From assembly GCA_003550325.1 (NCBI GenBank), contig QKWP01000372.1, forward strand, positions 206,921 to 270,920: a stretch of DNA of 64,000 bases. The letters run 5' to 3'. This stretch comes from Gigaspora rosea (Eukaryota > Glomeromycota > Glomeromycetes > Diversisporales > Gigasporaceae). The translations under genes and the position numbers were made by a program. This document shows positions 1-11,189 of this stretch, piece by piece; position 1 is the stretch's first letter; every line of letters begins with the position of its first letter. The notes under the pieces were generated by a model. That model saw nothing but the letters and a program-made list of their open reading frames with translations, was not told where the DNA came from and ran no database searches.

Positions 1-330
1 TAAATTATATAAAATTATTTTAATTTGTTAAATTATTCGATAAACTTGCTTTTAAAGGTGTTACTTTTAAAAACAACAAAACTATTAATTCTATCAATTT
101 AAAAAATGTACAAAATAAAAAATTGTGAAATATTTTTTATATAAAATACTTTTTACGATTTGTTTTTAATTTTTAGAATTTAAAATTAAAGATCGATTTT
201 AAATTCGTAAATCGATTTTAATAGTAACACTTAATTACAACCGACATTAGTAGTAAATATGTTTTATAATCATTATTCTCATTCGGTTGTAAAACCGGGT
301 TTAAATTCGGTAAGGATTGCAGAATTCTGA

Positions 331-674
331 TTTAATTGACAATACGCGATAGAAGGAGAATTTTAACCGGGGAGATTTTTATAATAAAACATAATAAAAA
401 ATATTAATACAGGAATCATGATTCCTATAGTTTTATAAAATTTTTAAATTTTAATTGCTTGTAACTTTTTATTTACCTGACTAATCTAGCTATCATTAGA
501 ATCACAAAAACTAGCTCTACAACTTTTATTAGAAGTCTACAAGATGTTAACTTAATAAAAAATTAACTTTACATAGTCAGGAATGCTGATTTTTGTATTT
601 TTTATGTAATTTATATTAAGTGTTATGTATTTTATTAATACAAATTCTCCTTCTTTCGCGAATTGTCAATTAAA
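331..674. mobile_element. Inverted-repeat miniature element (MITE)
   Basis: The 34 bases at 331-364 match the reverse complement of 641-674 at 31 positions (core GACAAT-CGCGA-AGAAGGAG). The 344 bp between the outer ends has no coding potential; it contains a perfect 16 bp palindrome at 411-426 (AGGAATCATGATTCCT). I could not fix a target-site duplication because the AT-rich flanks are themselves partly palindromic. The superfamily is not assigned. Confidence 0.7.
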
Positions 675-2022
675 TTAGTTTTATGATTTAAAAATGATTT
701 GTAAATTACTTTATTGCGTAAATATACATATTCAATAATATAATTTCATTTCATCATCGTCATCAAATCATGCATCTTCACCAATGCCTTTTACCTACGG
801 CCATAATGATTATGTAATGAAAGATTTAAACCTGCTTTAAATTAAATATAAATTAATAATCGGTGATTTATAACATCGTGATTTAAATCATATACCATCA
901 CTAAAAGCGGTTTTGTTATGAAAATATAAATTGCACATGACCATATTAAATTTGGTTTAAATTTAGCCAAAATCGGATTTTGATTTCAAGCTGTTCCAAA
1001 AACTTGTTAGTTCAAATATTGTTTTTATACTACATCATATCAGCCAAGTACTATGACATTTGAGCAAAAAAACATCAATGCAATGTTGCGTTATAATCAT
1101 ATGTGTTGTCAGATAATCATTGATATTTTTTCTATTTATCCATTTTTGTGCTGTCACGACGAGCTAATAATTTGGATACAACAGTACAATGCGCACATTT
1201 TCTATTATTCTAAAATTAAATCAATAACACTCATAGGTAGTGTGTTTTGAGTGCTTCATACAAAACAAATATTTATCTAACTAAATAATGTAAAAGTTGA
1301 CAAAGAACTTACTAATGTATCTTCATTTTTTTGCGGAAAGCAATGCGTCTGCAACCGATAAGGGCTAAATTGTGCGGCCTAACTGCTCCAACAAAAAATA
1401 ATAAAAATATTTATAACACAAATAATGTTTTATTTGTAACTATATAAAAACAATTTCTACGTTGCGACAAATTATGTCATTAGAATTGCCTGGAAAAAAA
1501 GATTTCTATGCTCCAGAGTGTTGATTCCACTGCAAATATCAAAGAGGAAGGTCACAACAATAGGGTGATAATTAATTGCAATAAAATTTATTGAAAAAGG
1601 AAAGGTTTGAAAATAAAATTAGTTTCTTAGTGCAAATGTAACTTAAGTGTTCAGGCATTACATATCGGAAAAACTAAATATATTTAAAACAATGACGAGT
1701 AATATATATGATTATCATGTTGCGGAAATGTAAAAACTTTAATAACTATATATATAATAAAAAATACAATCTCATTTGACAGTATGCAACTATAGAATAG
1801 GAAATCGCTTATTGACGTTGCTAATTTAGGAAATAATGTGTTACTAATTTTATCTAGAGATTGGCTAAAAGTGGTAATTCGAATAATCTAAATAATATTA
1901 AATAATGCATGCACGGCGCAAGAATTTAAAAACCACAAACATTCTTACTAAGACAAGGTATAAATAACTAGCATATTGAATCAAATGTTTCCAAAATTAT
2001 TTGCGCCAATAAAATGTGCACA
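675..2022. other. AT-rich intergenic stretch, no gene seen
   Basis: No open frame here resembles a protein. A 65-codon frame at 1053-1250 has no recognisable domain and sits in ordinary AT-rich sequence, so I do not call it. No inverted repeat with clear borders was seen. Confidence 0.5.
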
Positions 2023-2650
2023 TAAACACTTTATTAACATCGATAATTTAAGAAAATATTATTATTTAAATGTGTTACTTGATTAGATATAATATTAACT
2101 CCAAGAGATTTTGGTTTTAGAATCTTCCACTGCGGCAAAATCACTATCTCTATAAAGTTAATGTATATTTTTAAGTAATCGATTTTAATAATGCATTTAT
2201 CGATTCTAATATAGATAGTGATCCGAATTTACCCCAAAAATTCTACTATCCGAAAATTGCATCACATTCCAAAGTGATAGGTGACGTTATTACTGAAAAT
2301 ATAGTACGTACGGTGAACAAATCAACCACAATTGCACCTTATAGAGGCAAAATATAAACAATGAAATTAAATACTGAAATACTTAAATTTATTGAAGTCG
2401 ATAATTTAATTTTATTATATAACTTGATTATAGGTTGCAGATTACGCCAAACAGGCAATCAAGCACGTAGCACTTTATGATTCATATTTCTTAAATTATC
2501 GACTTCAATAAAAGTGTTTACATATAAATTTTATTGTTTTTGATGATTTAGGATTTCAATGCATGTATTTTGTCTTTATAAGATATAATTGTGGTCTTTA
2601 GATTTCTTGCACAGTACGTACTGTACGCATGATGCAAAAATCTAAAAATT
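2023..2650. mobile_element. Nested inverted-repeat elements
   Basis: The arm at 2488-2520 pairs with 2023-2054 (33 bp with one gap and a few mismatches), and its inner 22 bases (2490-2511) pair perfectly with 2388-2409. ACAT lies directly outside both outer tips (2020-2023 and 2520-2523), a possible 4 bp target duplication. A second, degenerate inverted repeat crosses it: about 2295-2358 pairs with about 2566-2625, including the perfect palindrome ACAGTACGTACTGT at 2611-2624. The pattern suggests one miniature element inserted into another. No coding content. Confidence 0.6.
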
Positions 2651-3660
2651 CCAATCACTAATATGGAATAAAGATCAAAAACAAGTTAGGGATAGGCTAA
2701 ATTCAGTAACGGCTTATTTTAAGTTTAAGTATGCATAAAAAGTTACTATTAAATACGCACGTATAATCCTTGGCGTGTTATTTTTTCTACAGAAGGATTG
2801 AGATTCTAGATCTATCACTTCATCGAGAATGATAAATTAAGACATTTTATTTTCAGATGTACTGCCAGTCGTTGCATTATCTCTACGGAGAGATTGAAGT
2901 TTTTGAATTTCTTGCATTGTTTATGCATACATACAAATTACATTGTAAAAGAAATATCGACCATCGTAATACTTCAGACGTGATACAAATCCGTGAACTT
3001 CGGAGTTCTTGCGAGTTTGTAAATTTTGATTCGAGTTCAAGAGAATTCGTATTGTAAAATAGCTAGAATTATTAGAAATAAAGGTCTGACTCGTTCAAAA
3101 AATAAGTATTCGAATATTCATTTATTTAATTTTTAGTATTCGTTCAAAAATTTTGAATGAATATTCGAATTTTCATTGAATATTCATTGAATATTAAATA
3201 TATTTCAATTTAAAAAAATTATATAATTATCTTACTTAAATTAGCCAATAAAATTGCAAATAAATTATTAAAAAATAAAATAAAATTATAAAATTATATA
3301 AGTACTAAAAACAGTCAAATCTCAATATAATTATTGGCTTGAGAACAAGAATTCAGTAGTTATAAAAAGTTGTAAATATATAAAGGACAAATTTTATATA
3401 GTTTATAATAGCTAAAGATTAAAAATTGTATGATTATATCAAGGTTGAGACTATATTAAGAATAACTATAATAAGGTTTGACTGTATATTTATAGTACAC
3501 TTACTTTTTGTATTATATTATATCAATTAATCTAATACAATATATAGTATAACTTCGAAAAAAAAATAATAATTAATAAAAATTTTAATGATTTTTAGTA
3601 CTTTACTAAGACTCTAAACAATCTATAAATAGCTAACAATTTTAAAAAATCTTAATATAT
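2651..3660. other. AT-rich intergenic stretch, no gene seen
   Basis: Contains a short run of related words at 3096-3190 (ATTCGAATATTCATT-like, about 90 bp, partly self-complementary). The frame at 2857-3057 has no recognisable domain. Nothing else is supported. Confidence 0.45.
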
Positions 3661-4419
3661 CAGGGAAGTGCAAAAAGTTATATAATTTTTTAAGGAAGTG
3701 GGCCCCCATATATCACATTCTATATATATAAATAGTATAAATAGCTGATAATATTGAAGTATTTATTAACATGAAAATTATAATATCCAGATTTGAATTT
3801 CTTAATAAATATTTATCCAAATGAGCTAAAATTTTTACTATAGTAGATATAATATTGTTCTATATCATATTAAAATTTCAGTCAGATCAGATTAGTAGTT
3901 CTTGTAAAAAAATTTTTTTAGGTAAAATCAATTTTTGGTCATTCGCAGTTAGTTGCTACATAGTAAAGTCTAAATTTTACTATATTAACCGATAATTATC
4001 AATTAAGTAAACTTGTTTGGAATATCAAAATACATATATACTAAAATTTTTATTAAAATTAAATTTTTTATTATTTAACTTTTAATTTTTACATTCAGTA
4101 AATATATTCTATTAAAAAATTTTAATTTTTTCATTGAATGTAAAAATCAAAAAGTCAAATAATAAAAAGTTCTTCAATACTGATATTAAGTGTATTTTGA
4201 TTTTCTAAACAAAGTTTACATTTACTTAAGCAACTTTAATCAATTCACACAGTAAAATTTGGACTTTACTATGTAGCAACTGTTGTTGATTGTGGGGTTA
4301 AAGATGTTTGAGTTTTTTTAAATATTATAAAAGGTAAAAATTGATTGGTCAATAGTCCTATCACTAGGAAGAGGAAGTATGATCTATGTAAACCAATTAT
4401 ATAGTTTTTGTACTTCTCA
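3661..4419. mobile_element. Non-autonomous TIR element, family A, copy 1
   Basis: The tips are GGGAAGTGCAAAAA at 3663 and its inverted partner near 4411-4418 (TTTTTGTACTTCTC). Long subterminal segments (3661-3720 and 4291-4419) are repeated in inverted orientation at the edges of the 60476-61472 element, which shows that both belong to one family. Inside lies a foldback of about 331 bp (3951-4281) with GTTGCTACATAGTAAAG at both ends. No protein is encoded. Confidence 0.72.
3951..4281. repeat. Foldback unit 'TACATAGTAAAG', copy 1
   Basis: Long imperfect hairpin: GTTGCTACATAGTAAAGTC at 3952 is mirrored by GACTTTACTATGTAGCAAC ending at 4280, and the arms continue inward (AAGTAAACTTGTTTGGA, TCAAAATACA). 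Homologous foldbacks lie at about 7475-7805 and 39054-39380, with fragments at 14795-14830 and 60.6-61.35 kb. It is probably a miniature element in its own right. Confidence 0.75.
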
Positions 4420-4439
4420 AAATATTATTATATATAATA

Positions 4440-4815
4440 ATTGACTGATAACCCCAAATGACCAATTTTTATTTGATAAATAAGTATTTTGGCTAAATAA
4501 TTAAATCATTTACCATACCTGTTGTAAAGTGACAATTTAATTAAATCATATCCATTATAAAGTAATTAAGAAAAAAATACTAGACAAATGATAATATAAT
4601 TTTTTTTTAGAAAAAAAGTTCATGAATAATAATTTACTAATTACAAAATTACATAAATTGTTTTTAAATTTACAAATAGTATGCAATTAATAATCAATTG
4701 AAAATAGCCTTAGTTATTTAATTACAAGTTTTCAAATAATCCAAATTTAAATAATTTAAATGACTGGTCATTTTGAGATCATTTAGTAAATAACCAGATT
4801 ATTTACTATCCCTGG
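4440..4815. repeat. Dispersed repeat with hAT-like end (truncated)
   Basis: Homologous, in inverted orientation, to 29415-29870 (shared words include ACCTGTTGTAAAG and a reiterated AAATGACCAGT motif). Its right edge, CCAGGGATAGTAAATAA read on the minus strand near 4809, resembles hAT termini of the CAGGGATGG type. No target duplication was recovered and the left end seems lost. Confidence 0.5.
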
Positions 4816-4903
4816 ATTATCAAGCTCTTAAGATTTTTATTTTAGTATGCTATGAATGCTAATATTTTGTGCTTTTAAATTACTATTTATAGCAAAGATT
4901 AAT

Positions 4904-5012
4904 AGAACCTAAAATATATATATTTGCTTATTTTTGAGGCTTTTTTGCAGATCTTTCTATTTTTAATAATTTTATAGTAAATCTGACATATCTATATATA
5001 TTTCAGAGTTCT
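4904..5012. mobile_element. Small hAT-like element, family B
   Basis: The ends AGAACCTAAAATATATATA and the mirrored TATATATTTCAGAGTTCT match the family whose best copies are at 7946-8124 and 12411-12593 (AGGACCC-GAAATATA termini and an internal AAGATCT word). The 8 bp flanks agree at only 5 of 8 positions, so this copy is old or its border is uncertain. Confidence 0.5.
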
Positions 5013-5035
5013 GAATTGATGTTTAAGAGATTCTA

Positions 5036-6640
5036 TTCCTTAAACTGTAAGCAAATCCAGGCAAATTTGACTAAAAAATTGCTATAAATATGCTTATAAT
5101 CTATTTTTTTAAAACTTAAAATATTTAATTAAAATTTTTTGATAATATTTAAAAATAAGGATTATTTTAGAGTACTGCTATTTACACCAGAATAAATACT
5201 AATTGCACTATGGATTTTGTATAATAGTAAATTCTTTTCTATTTGTACCATATAGATTACTTGATTTTTACTTAAATTTTAAAAACCTTTATTAATATTA
5301 TCTTTATGAGTTCTTGACCAAATTCAATAAAAATTTTTTATTTAAATTCTATGTATTTGTAGAATTAAAATAAAAAAATTTTCATTGAATTTGGTCAAGA
5401 ACTCATAGAGATATCTTCAATAAAAGATTCTTATAAACAATTTTGATGCAGCTTCTTGTCATATTTTTGGAAATAAAAAAACTTTTATCAAAGATATCTC
5501 TATAAGTTTTTGACCAAACTTAATGAAAATTTTTTATTTAAATTCTAGAATATGTAGAATTAAAATAAAAAAATTTTCATCAAATTTGGTTAAGAACTCG
5601 TAGAGATATCTTTGATGAAAGCTTTTTTTTATTTCTATTACAAAAAAGCTGTACCAAAATTGTTTACAAAAACTTTCATCAAAGATATTTCTGAGTTTTT
5701 GACCAAATTCAATAAAAAATTTTTATTTTAATTCTACAAATCTGTATAATTAAAATAAAAAATTTTTTATTAAATTTGGTCAAGAACTCACAAAGATATC
5801 TTTAGTGAAAATTTTTCATTTCTAAATATATATAACAAGAAGCTGTGCCAAAATTGTTTATAGGAACTTTTATTGAAAATATCTCTACGAATTCTTGACC
5901 AAATTTGATGAAAATTTTTTTATTTTAATTCTACATATTCATAGAATTTAAATAAAAAATTTTATTGTATTTGGTTAAGAACACATAAAGATAATATTAA
6001 TAAAAGTTTTTAAAATTTAAGTAATAAAATTAAAGTAATCTATATGGTGCAAATAGAAAAGGATTTTACTGTTACACAAAATCCATAGTGCAATTAGTGT
6101 TTATAAATAGCAGTACCCTTATATTATAGTAGTGTTTAATTTTATATTATAAAAAAACAGTTTAAGCTGCTATTAAGCTAAATATAGATAAATTTTAACA
6201 AATATTTTAACCAAAAAAATTATTTATATATTCTTGGTAAACTCTATAAATATTAGTTTTAGCTTTCTATTTAATAGAATATTGTAGTTTATAAAAAGAT
6301 ACAACTTTTATTATTGCAACTTTTGTGATTTACTTGTAAAAATTAGAACTTGTATTATAAGTAAAAATTTTTTATAAATAGGAATATATAAAATTTAAGA
6401 AAATCTAAAAAAAAATTTTATAGTAAAAATTTTAAAAAAAGCTTTAAAAAACTTTTATTGCTTTAAATTTCATTAATAATTTTAAAAAATTTTTATAATA
6501 AACTTTATAAAATATATTTTAAAGAAAATATTCTATAAATAAAGTATGCCCTATATTCTTAATAAATTTTATTTTATTTAAAAAATTGTATATTTCTAAA
6601 CAAAATCTAGACAAATTTGCCTGGATTATAGTTTAAGAGA
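5036..6640. mobile_element. TA-flanked MITE family C, copy 1, carrying a nested element
   Basis: Left tip TTCCTTAAACTG follows TA (5034-5035); right tip AGTTTAAGAGA precedes TA (6641-6642). Subterminal GCAAATCCAGGCAAATTTG is mirrored by CAAATTTGCCTGGATTA. Subtracting the nested 5170-6118 element leaves about 650 bp, the same as the other two copies (14553-15768 and 28397-29207) once their own insertions are removed. The TA duplication suggests Tc1/mariner-type mobilisation (inference). No coding content. Confidence 0.65.
5170..6118. mobile_element. Palindromic hAT-like element with four internal hairpin units
   Basis: The ends are inverted copies over about 150 bp: GAGTACTGCTATTTA at 5170 and TAAATAGCAGTACCC ending at 6118. 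The flanks TTATTTTA (5162-5169) and TTATATTA (6119-6126) agree at 7 of 8 positions, compatible with an 8 bp hAT target duplication. Inside are four head-to-tail units of 189-196 bp marked by TTCTTGACCAAAT-like words at 5311, 5507, 5696 and 5892; each unit is itself a hairpin. No coding content. Confidence 0.68.
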
Positions 6641-7474
6641 TAATATTACAGAACCCCAAAATATACATAGATAGATAAGATGTCTTTTAAATTTTTTATT
6701 AATTGCTATACATATAACTTTTTTATAATATCAGTATGCAAAATTTATTCTTACAATAAAAAATTAAAAAATATGCAAAATAAAATTCTAACTTTAATTA
6801 TAAATAAAATTTATATTAGCTATAGTAATAAATAAAATTAGTTTTACTAAATCACACCACTAGTACTCAACACCACAATGATTTTTACCAATCAAATTTT
6901 TTAAATATAGTGTAATATAAGATTAGATGTAATATAAAATTTTTGTTGTTTTGTTATTTTTTATAAAAAATACCTTCTAACTCAAAATTTATTTATGAAA
7001 CCATCTTTTTTTTAAAAAAAAAATCTCATTGTAAAATTTTACTATATACTATGCCTCACTCTGACTCTGACTATTAACTTTAATTCAATATTTATTAACT
7101 TTAATTTTGTTTATTTTTTTTTGTTTATTTTTTTGATATTGATCTTTATATTACACTACATACTGGTATTGAACACTAGTAGTGTAATTTAGTCCTACTG
7201 TATAAAATTATAATTTTTTAGTAGTAGCATGTTATTTTTTTAAAAAAATTCTCACATATATAAACTTGTATATTAAAATTTAAACAGGTTTTGTATATAT
7301 ATACTAAGGCCTTTGCAGAGCCTAGTATAAATGTATATATGCTATATACTATATATTGCTGCTACTTCCTTGATTTAATTCAAAAATGTAAAACTATTTT
7401 TATATCCCTTTGTCATACCATAAGATAAAATGTTTAGTTCTAAAAATAAGCTATCTCATGATTAATGATTATTG

Positions 7475-7855
7475 CTATATAGTAAAGTTCAAACTTTATT
7501 AAGCAAATTAATTAAAGTTGTTAAGTAAACTTATTTAGAAAATCAAAATATATATATATTTTGAAATTTTCATATAAATTGGATAACTTTTTATTATTTG
7601 ACTTATAATTTTTACTTTAATAAAAAAAATTATTTTTTTAAAAAAATATATATATTGAGTATAAAAATTAAAGTAAATAATAAAAAGTTATTGAATTTAT
7701 ATGAAAATTTCAAGATACATGTATTTTGATTTTTTGAATAAGTTTACTTAAGTAACTTTAATTGATTTGTTTAGTAAAGTTTGAACTTTACTATGTAGCA
7801 ATTATAATTAATTAACAGTTTGAACTTTACTATGTAGCAATTATAATTAATTAAC
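7475..7855. repeat. Foldback unit 'TACATAGTAAAG', copy 2, with end duplication
   Basis: TTGCTATATAGTAAAGTTC at 7475 is mirrored by TTTGAACTTTACTATGTAGC near 7800. The right terminus is duplicated head to tail with a period of 39 bp (7778-7855), so the end sequence occurs twice in a row. Arms and inner words match copy 1. Confidence 0.7.
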
Positions 7856-7945
7856 TAAAAATTGTTTTATAAATTATTCTAATTTTTGTATTCAAAATTA
7901 GCTAAAAAAGGTAGCTTATTTTTCGGAAACATACAGTAATACAAT

Positions 7946-8124
7946 AGGACCCCGAAATATATATAGATAGATCATGTTAACTATAAAATTACTAAAAATA
8001 AAAAGATCTGTAAAAAAAACCTCAAAAATAAGCAAAAAATTACTATAAATAGAAAAGATCTATATAAAAAATAACAAAAATAAGCAAACTAATACCTGAC
8101 CTATCTATATATACTTTGGGTCCT
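7946..8124. mobile_element. Small hAT-like element, family B, with perfect 8 bp TSD
   Basis: Starts AGGACCCCGAAATATATATA and ends with the mirrored CTATATATACTTTGGGTCCT. It is flanked on both sides by AATACAAT (7938-7945 and 8125-8132), a perfect 8 bp duplication typical of hAT elements. The inside is a near tandem repeat of AAAGATCT...AAAAATAAGCAAA. 179 bp, non-coding. Confidence 0.82.
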
Positions 8125-8173
8125 AATACAATATATTTATTTATTGTTATAAATTTACTTTTTAAAGATTTTT

Positions 8174-8196
8174 TTATTTATTTATTTATTTATTTT
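8174..8196. repeat. TTTA microsatellite
   Basis: Short run of TTTA units (TATTTATTTATTTATT). No further meaning is seen. Confidence 0.7.
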
Positions 8197-8596
8197 TGTT
8201 TTTTTAGAAAATCGATTCTTATTTCGAAATACTACTCATGCATTTATTTAATTTATTATTGTTTTGGTTTAAAAAATAAGGTGACTAAGGTCAAAACAAA
8301 GAAGTAGTTTATTTTCAGATCAAATTTATACTAAAAATATACAAATTAAACTTTTATATATAGAAATTTAATATATATATATGCAATTTAAAAATCTAAT
8401 CTTATTAATAATTTTTTAAAATAATATACAAATTTAAATCTTATTTTATTTAATTTGTTAATGATGGTAACATATTCTCTGACCTGATTTATCTATGTAT
8501 ATTTCAGTGTTTGGATATTACAATATGTGTTCGCAGTATTGATTTTTTTTATATATACATTGACTTGACTGTTTATCATTATGCTTTCTTAATTTA

Positions 8597-9893
8597 ATTG
8601 ATGATCTGCCAGTCAACTAATGTATGCTCATAGTGTAACATGATGCAAATTACTATGCAAATCACTTATAGACGAAATGCCACGATCACCCAAGGAAAAA
8701 TATTTTTCTTACTAAGTTAATAAGTTATGTTGACTAATTGAAAGTTGTAGAGCTCATCGAGACGCATCTAACAGTGGTTAGATCATCAAAATCAACTCAA
8801 TAGATGTGGAGATATCATCGAACTGTCAAAAAACAATTGGGCGACTATATAAAATTTTATGTAAACAAACATTTGTTTATATAAAATTTTACATAGTCGC
8901 CCAATCGTTTTTTGAATATAAAACTCAGCATCTACTAGGCCAATTTTGATGATCTCACTCACTACCTTTAGATTCGTCATAATGAGCTCTACAATTTTCA
9001 ATTAATCAGCATGATTCATTAACTTAGTAAAAAAATATTTTTCCTTGGGTGATTGTTGCATTTCTGCTATAATAATTTATATTATAGGTAGAAATGCACG
9101 ATCACCCAAGGAAAAATATTTTTTTTACTAAGTTAGTAAATTATGCCGATTAATTGAAAGTTGTAGAGCTCATTATAACGAATCTATATATGTAAGGACA
9201 TCAAAATTGGTCTAGTAGATGCTAAGTTATCTTCAAAAAACGATTGGGCGACTATGTAAAATTTTATGTAAACAAATATTTGTTTACATAGAATTTTATA
9301 TAGTCACCCAATCGTTTTTCAATAATATCTCCGCATCTACTGGGCCAATTTTGATAATCTAACTACTGTTAGATGTGTCTCGACAAGCTCTACAGTACGG
9401 GATACCATAAACCAACACCTTTTTATATGTATTTTACAAAAATTGATATAACTTAAAAATAAAAAATTTTTTTCAAAAAATTTTTTAACCAAATTGTAGC
9501 TTTAAGGCTAAGGTACAATTTGGTTAAAAAAGATTTTTATTTTATTTTAATTTTAAAAGGTTAAATCAATTTAAAGTTTACTATAAAATTGAAAATTTGG
9601 CGTTTAATATATAAAAAAAGAAACTCATATGTAATTTTTGACCAATCACAATTGATTACATTATTCTAGCCAATCAGAATTGAGTATTTATTTCAAAATT
9701 TGGCGCGAGGGGTATTGGTTTATACTGTCCCGCACTGTACAACTTTCAATTAGTCGACATGACTCATTAACTTAGTAAGAAAGATATTTTTCCTTGGATG
9801 ATCATGGCATGTTGTCTACAAGTGATTTATATAGTAACTTGCATCACATTACACTATGATCATGCATCAGTTGACTAGTGGATCATCAATTAA
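8597..9893. mobile_element. Two head-to-tail long-hairpin MITEs
   Basis: The outer edges are inverted copies (TTGATGATCTGCCAGTCAAC near 8600 and the mirrored GTTGACTAGTGGATCATCAA near 9890). Both internal copies share CGATCACCCAAGGAAAAATA (8687 and 9098), and each has a central hairpin with arms GGGCGACTAT...AAAATTTTA (8836-8916 and 9245-9316). Copy 1 ends near 9075; copy 2 is interrupted by the Tc1-like element at 9393-9737. Non-coding. Confidence 0.65.
9393..9737. mobile_element. Tc1/mariner-type MITE with TA target duplication
   Basis: Begins CAGTACGGGATA and ends with the mirrored GTCCCGCACTG; the terminal repeats continue over about 25 bp (ATAAACCAA). It is flanked by TA at 9391-9392 and 9738-9739. 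The neighbouring related copy (GAGCTCTACAATTTTC near 8988) provides the unoccupied site: removing the insert plus one TA restores CTCTACAACTTTC. 345 bp, non-coding. CAGT ends plus TA are characteristic of Tc1/mariner. Confidence 0.82.
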
Positions 9894-9948
9894 TATATTT
9901 ATATATTAGTATTGTAGTTTGTTTTTACTTGTTTTGCTCAAAGTTCTG

Positions 9949-10406
9949 TTTGGATTATCTATTATATATCAAGTCATTTAATTGATAATCTATTTCCAAA
10001 TAAGGGAGCCATACATAGTAAATTGCGATGCGCAGATCTATATGATTTACTATATAAAATTACTAAGCCACAAATGCCACTTCACGACAAAGTAAAGTCA
10101 TTTTCTACTAAGTAAATATATCTTCAATTTCTAAGTAATCTTGTAGAGCATTATTTTTTGATTATAATATAGTAATATCATTAAAATCTGTTTAGTAGTT
10201 TCATAAAATGATTTGCCAACTAATGTAAGCCTACTATTGTTTACGTGAAATGGCATATTTGACTATAGTAAATCTCATAGTCATGTGTGTCACAATTTAC
10301 TATATATGATTATATATGGTTCCCTCATTCGGAAACAGATTATCAATTAAGTTTTTTTATTTTATATCAGGGTTCTGTTTGGATTATTGATTATATATCA
10401 AGTTAC
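9949..10406. mobile_element. Inverted-repeat element bordered by a tandem duplication
   Basis: Inverted ends AATTGATAATCTATTTCC (9982) and GGAAACAGATTATCAATT (ending about 10351) with subterminal GGGAGCCATA/TATGGTTCCC. A 37-base segment beginning TTCTGTTTGGATTAT is present on both sides (9949-9985 and 10370-10406), either a long flanking duplication or a coincident tandem copy. Non-coding. Confidence 0.55.
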
Positions 10407-11165
10407 TTAAGTTTTTTTATTTTATATTGGTATTATTTTCAATTTTTTGAACTTAATGCATAATTGTATTAATAAGAAAGCTTGTTTTTATAATGTTTTA
10501 CTATTAGTACTGTGATTATTGTTTATATTAGTTGCTAACTATATAAAATTGTACAAGTTTATATAATCATTTTTATACTTATGACTGTTGAATACTTAGT
10601 TAATTATTTTTTTTTTGAAAATATCAAGTATTAATATTAATGCTATTAGATATAATAAATTTGGATTTTAATTAGTAATTATATACAGTTTAGAGTTATA
10701 ATATTGTTATATATAAAGTTGGTAATTGTTCTATATTATAACTTTAGTATGTATTGTAAATGAAATAACTAAAAATTTCTTTTGCATTATTTAAAAACTA
10801 ACTCAGAATACTAATATTATCTAAAAAATTTTTTATAAAAAGGTTGAATAATAATTATCTTTTATATATAATATCTAGTATTATAATATACTAATTTTTT
10901 CATTTCTAGTTTCACGCAACTGCATTGCATAGCTACTTATATTAATAAGCCAAAAATTGTAATTTTAGATATATATAGCTCATTTTTTATATAATAACCT
11001 ACTTTTGTCTCATAAGTAAAATTGTTTAAAGCATGTTTTTATATATACTTATCTTTTAAAATTGGCAAATATTTGGTTTGACAAAGTTATATTTTTGATT
11101 TATATTAAAATAGCAAAAATATAACTTGTTAAAAAGTTAAGTTTATTCTTCTTTTTTTATTTAAT
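10407..11165. other. AT-rich stretch, no gene seen
   Basis: Low-complexity AT-rich sequence. I see no coding frame, bordered element or RNA gene. Confidence 0.5.
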
Positions 11166-11189
11166 TTAATTGAAAAATTTATTAAAGAG

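Larger units (their letters stand above)
6650..8513. mobile_element. Family B hAT-like element with nested insertions
   Basis: The left end AGAACCCCAAAATATACATA is mirrored at the right end by TATGTATATTTCAGTGTTTG, giving terminal repeats of about 35 bp with an inner GATAGATAA. The flanks AATATTAC (6642-6649) and GATATTAC (8514-8521) agree at 7 of 8, consistent with an 8 bp duplication. The interval holds a foldback (about 7475-7855) and a complete small family B element (7946-8124). No coding frame is credible. Confidence 0.55.

Noticed and set aside
8792-9001. 69-codon minus-strand frame
   Set aside because: It lies wholly within the long-hairpin MITE and spans its palindrome.
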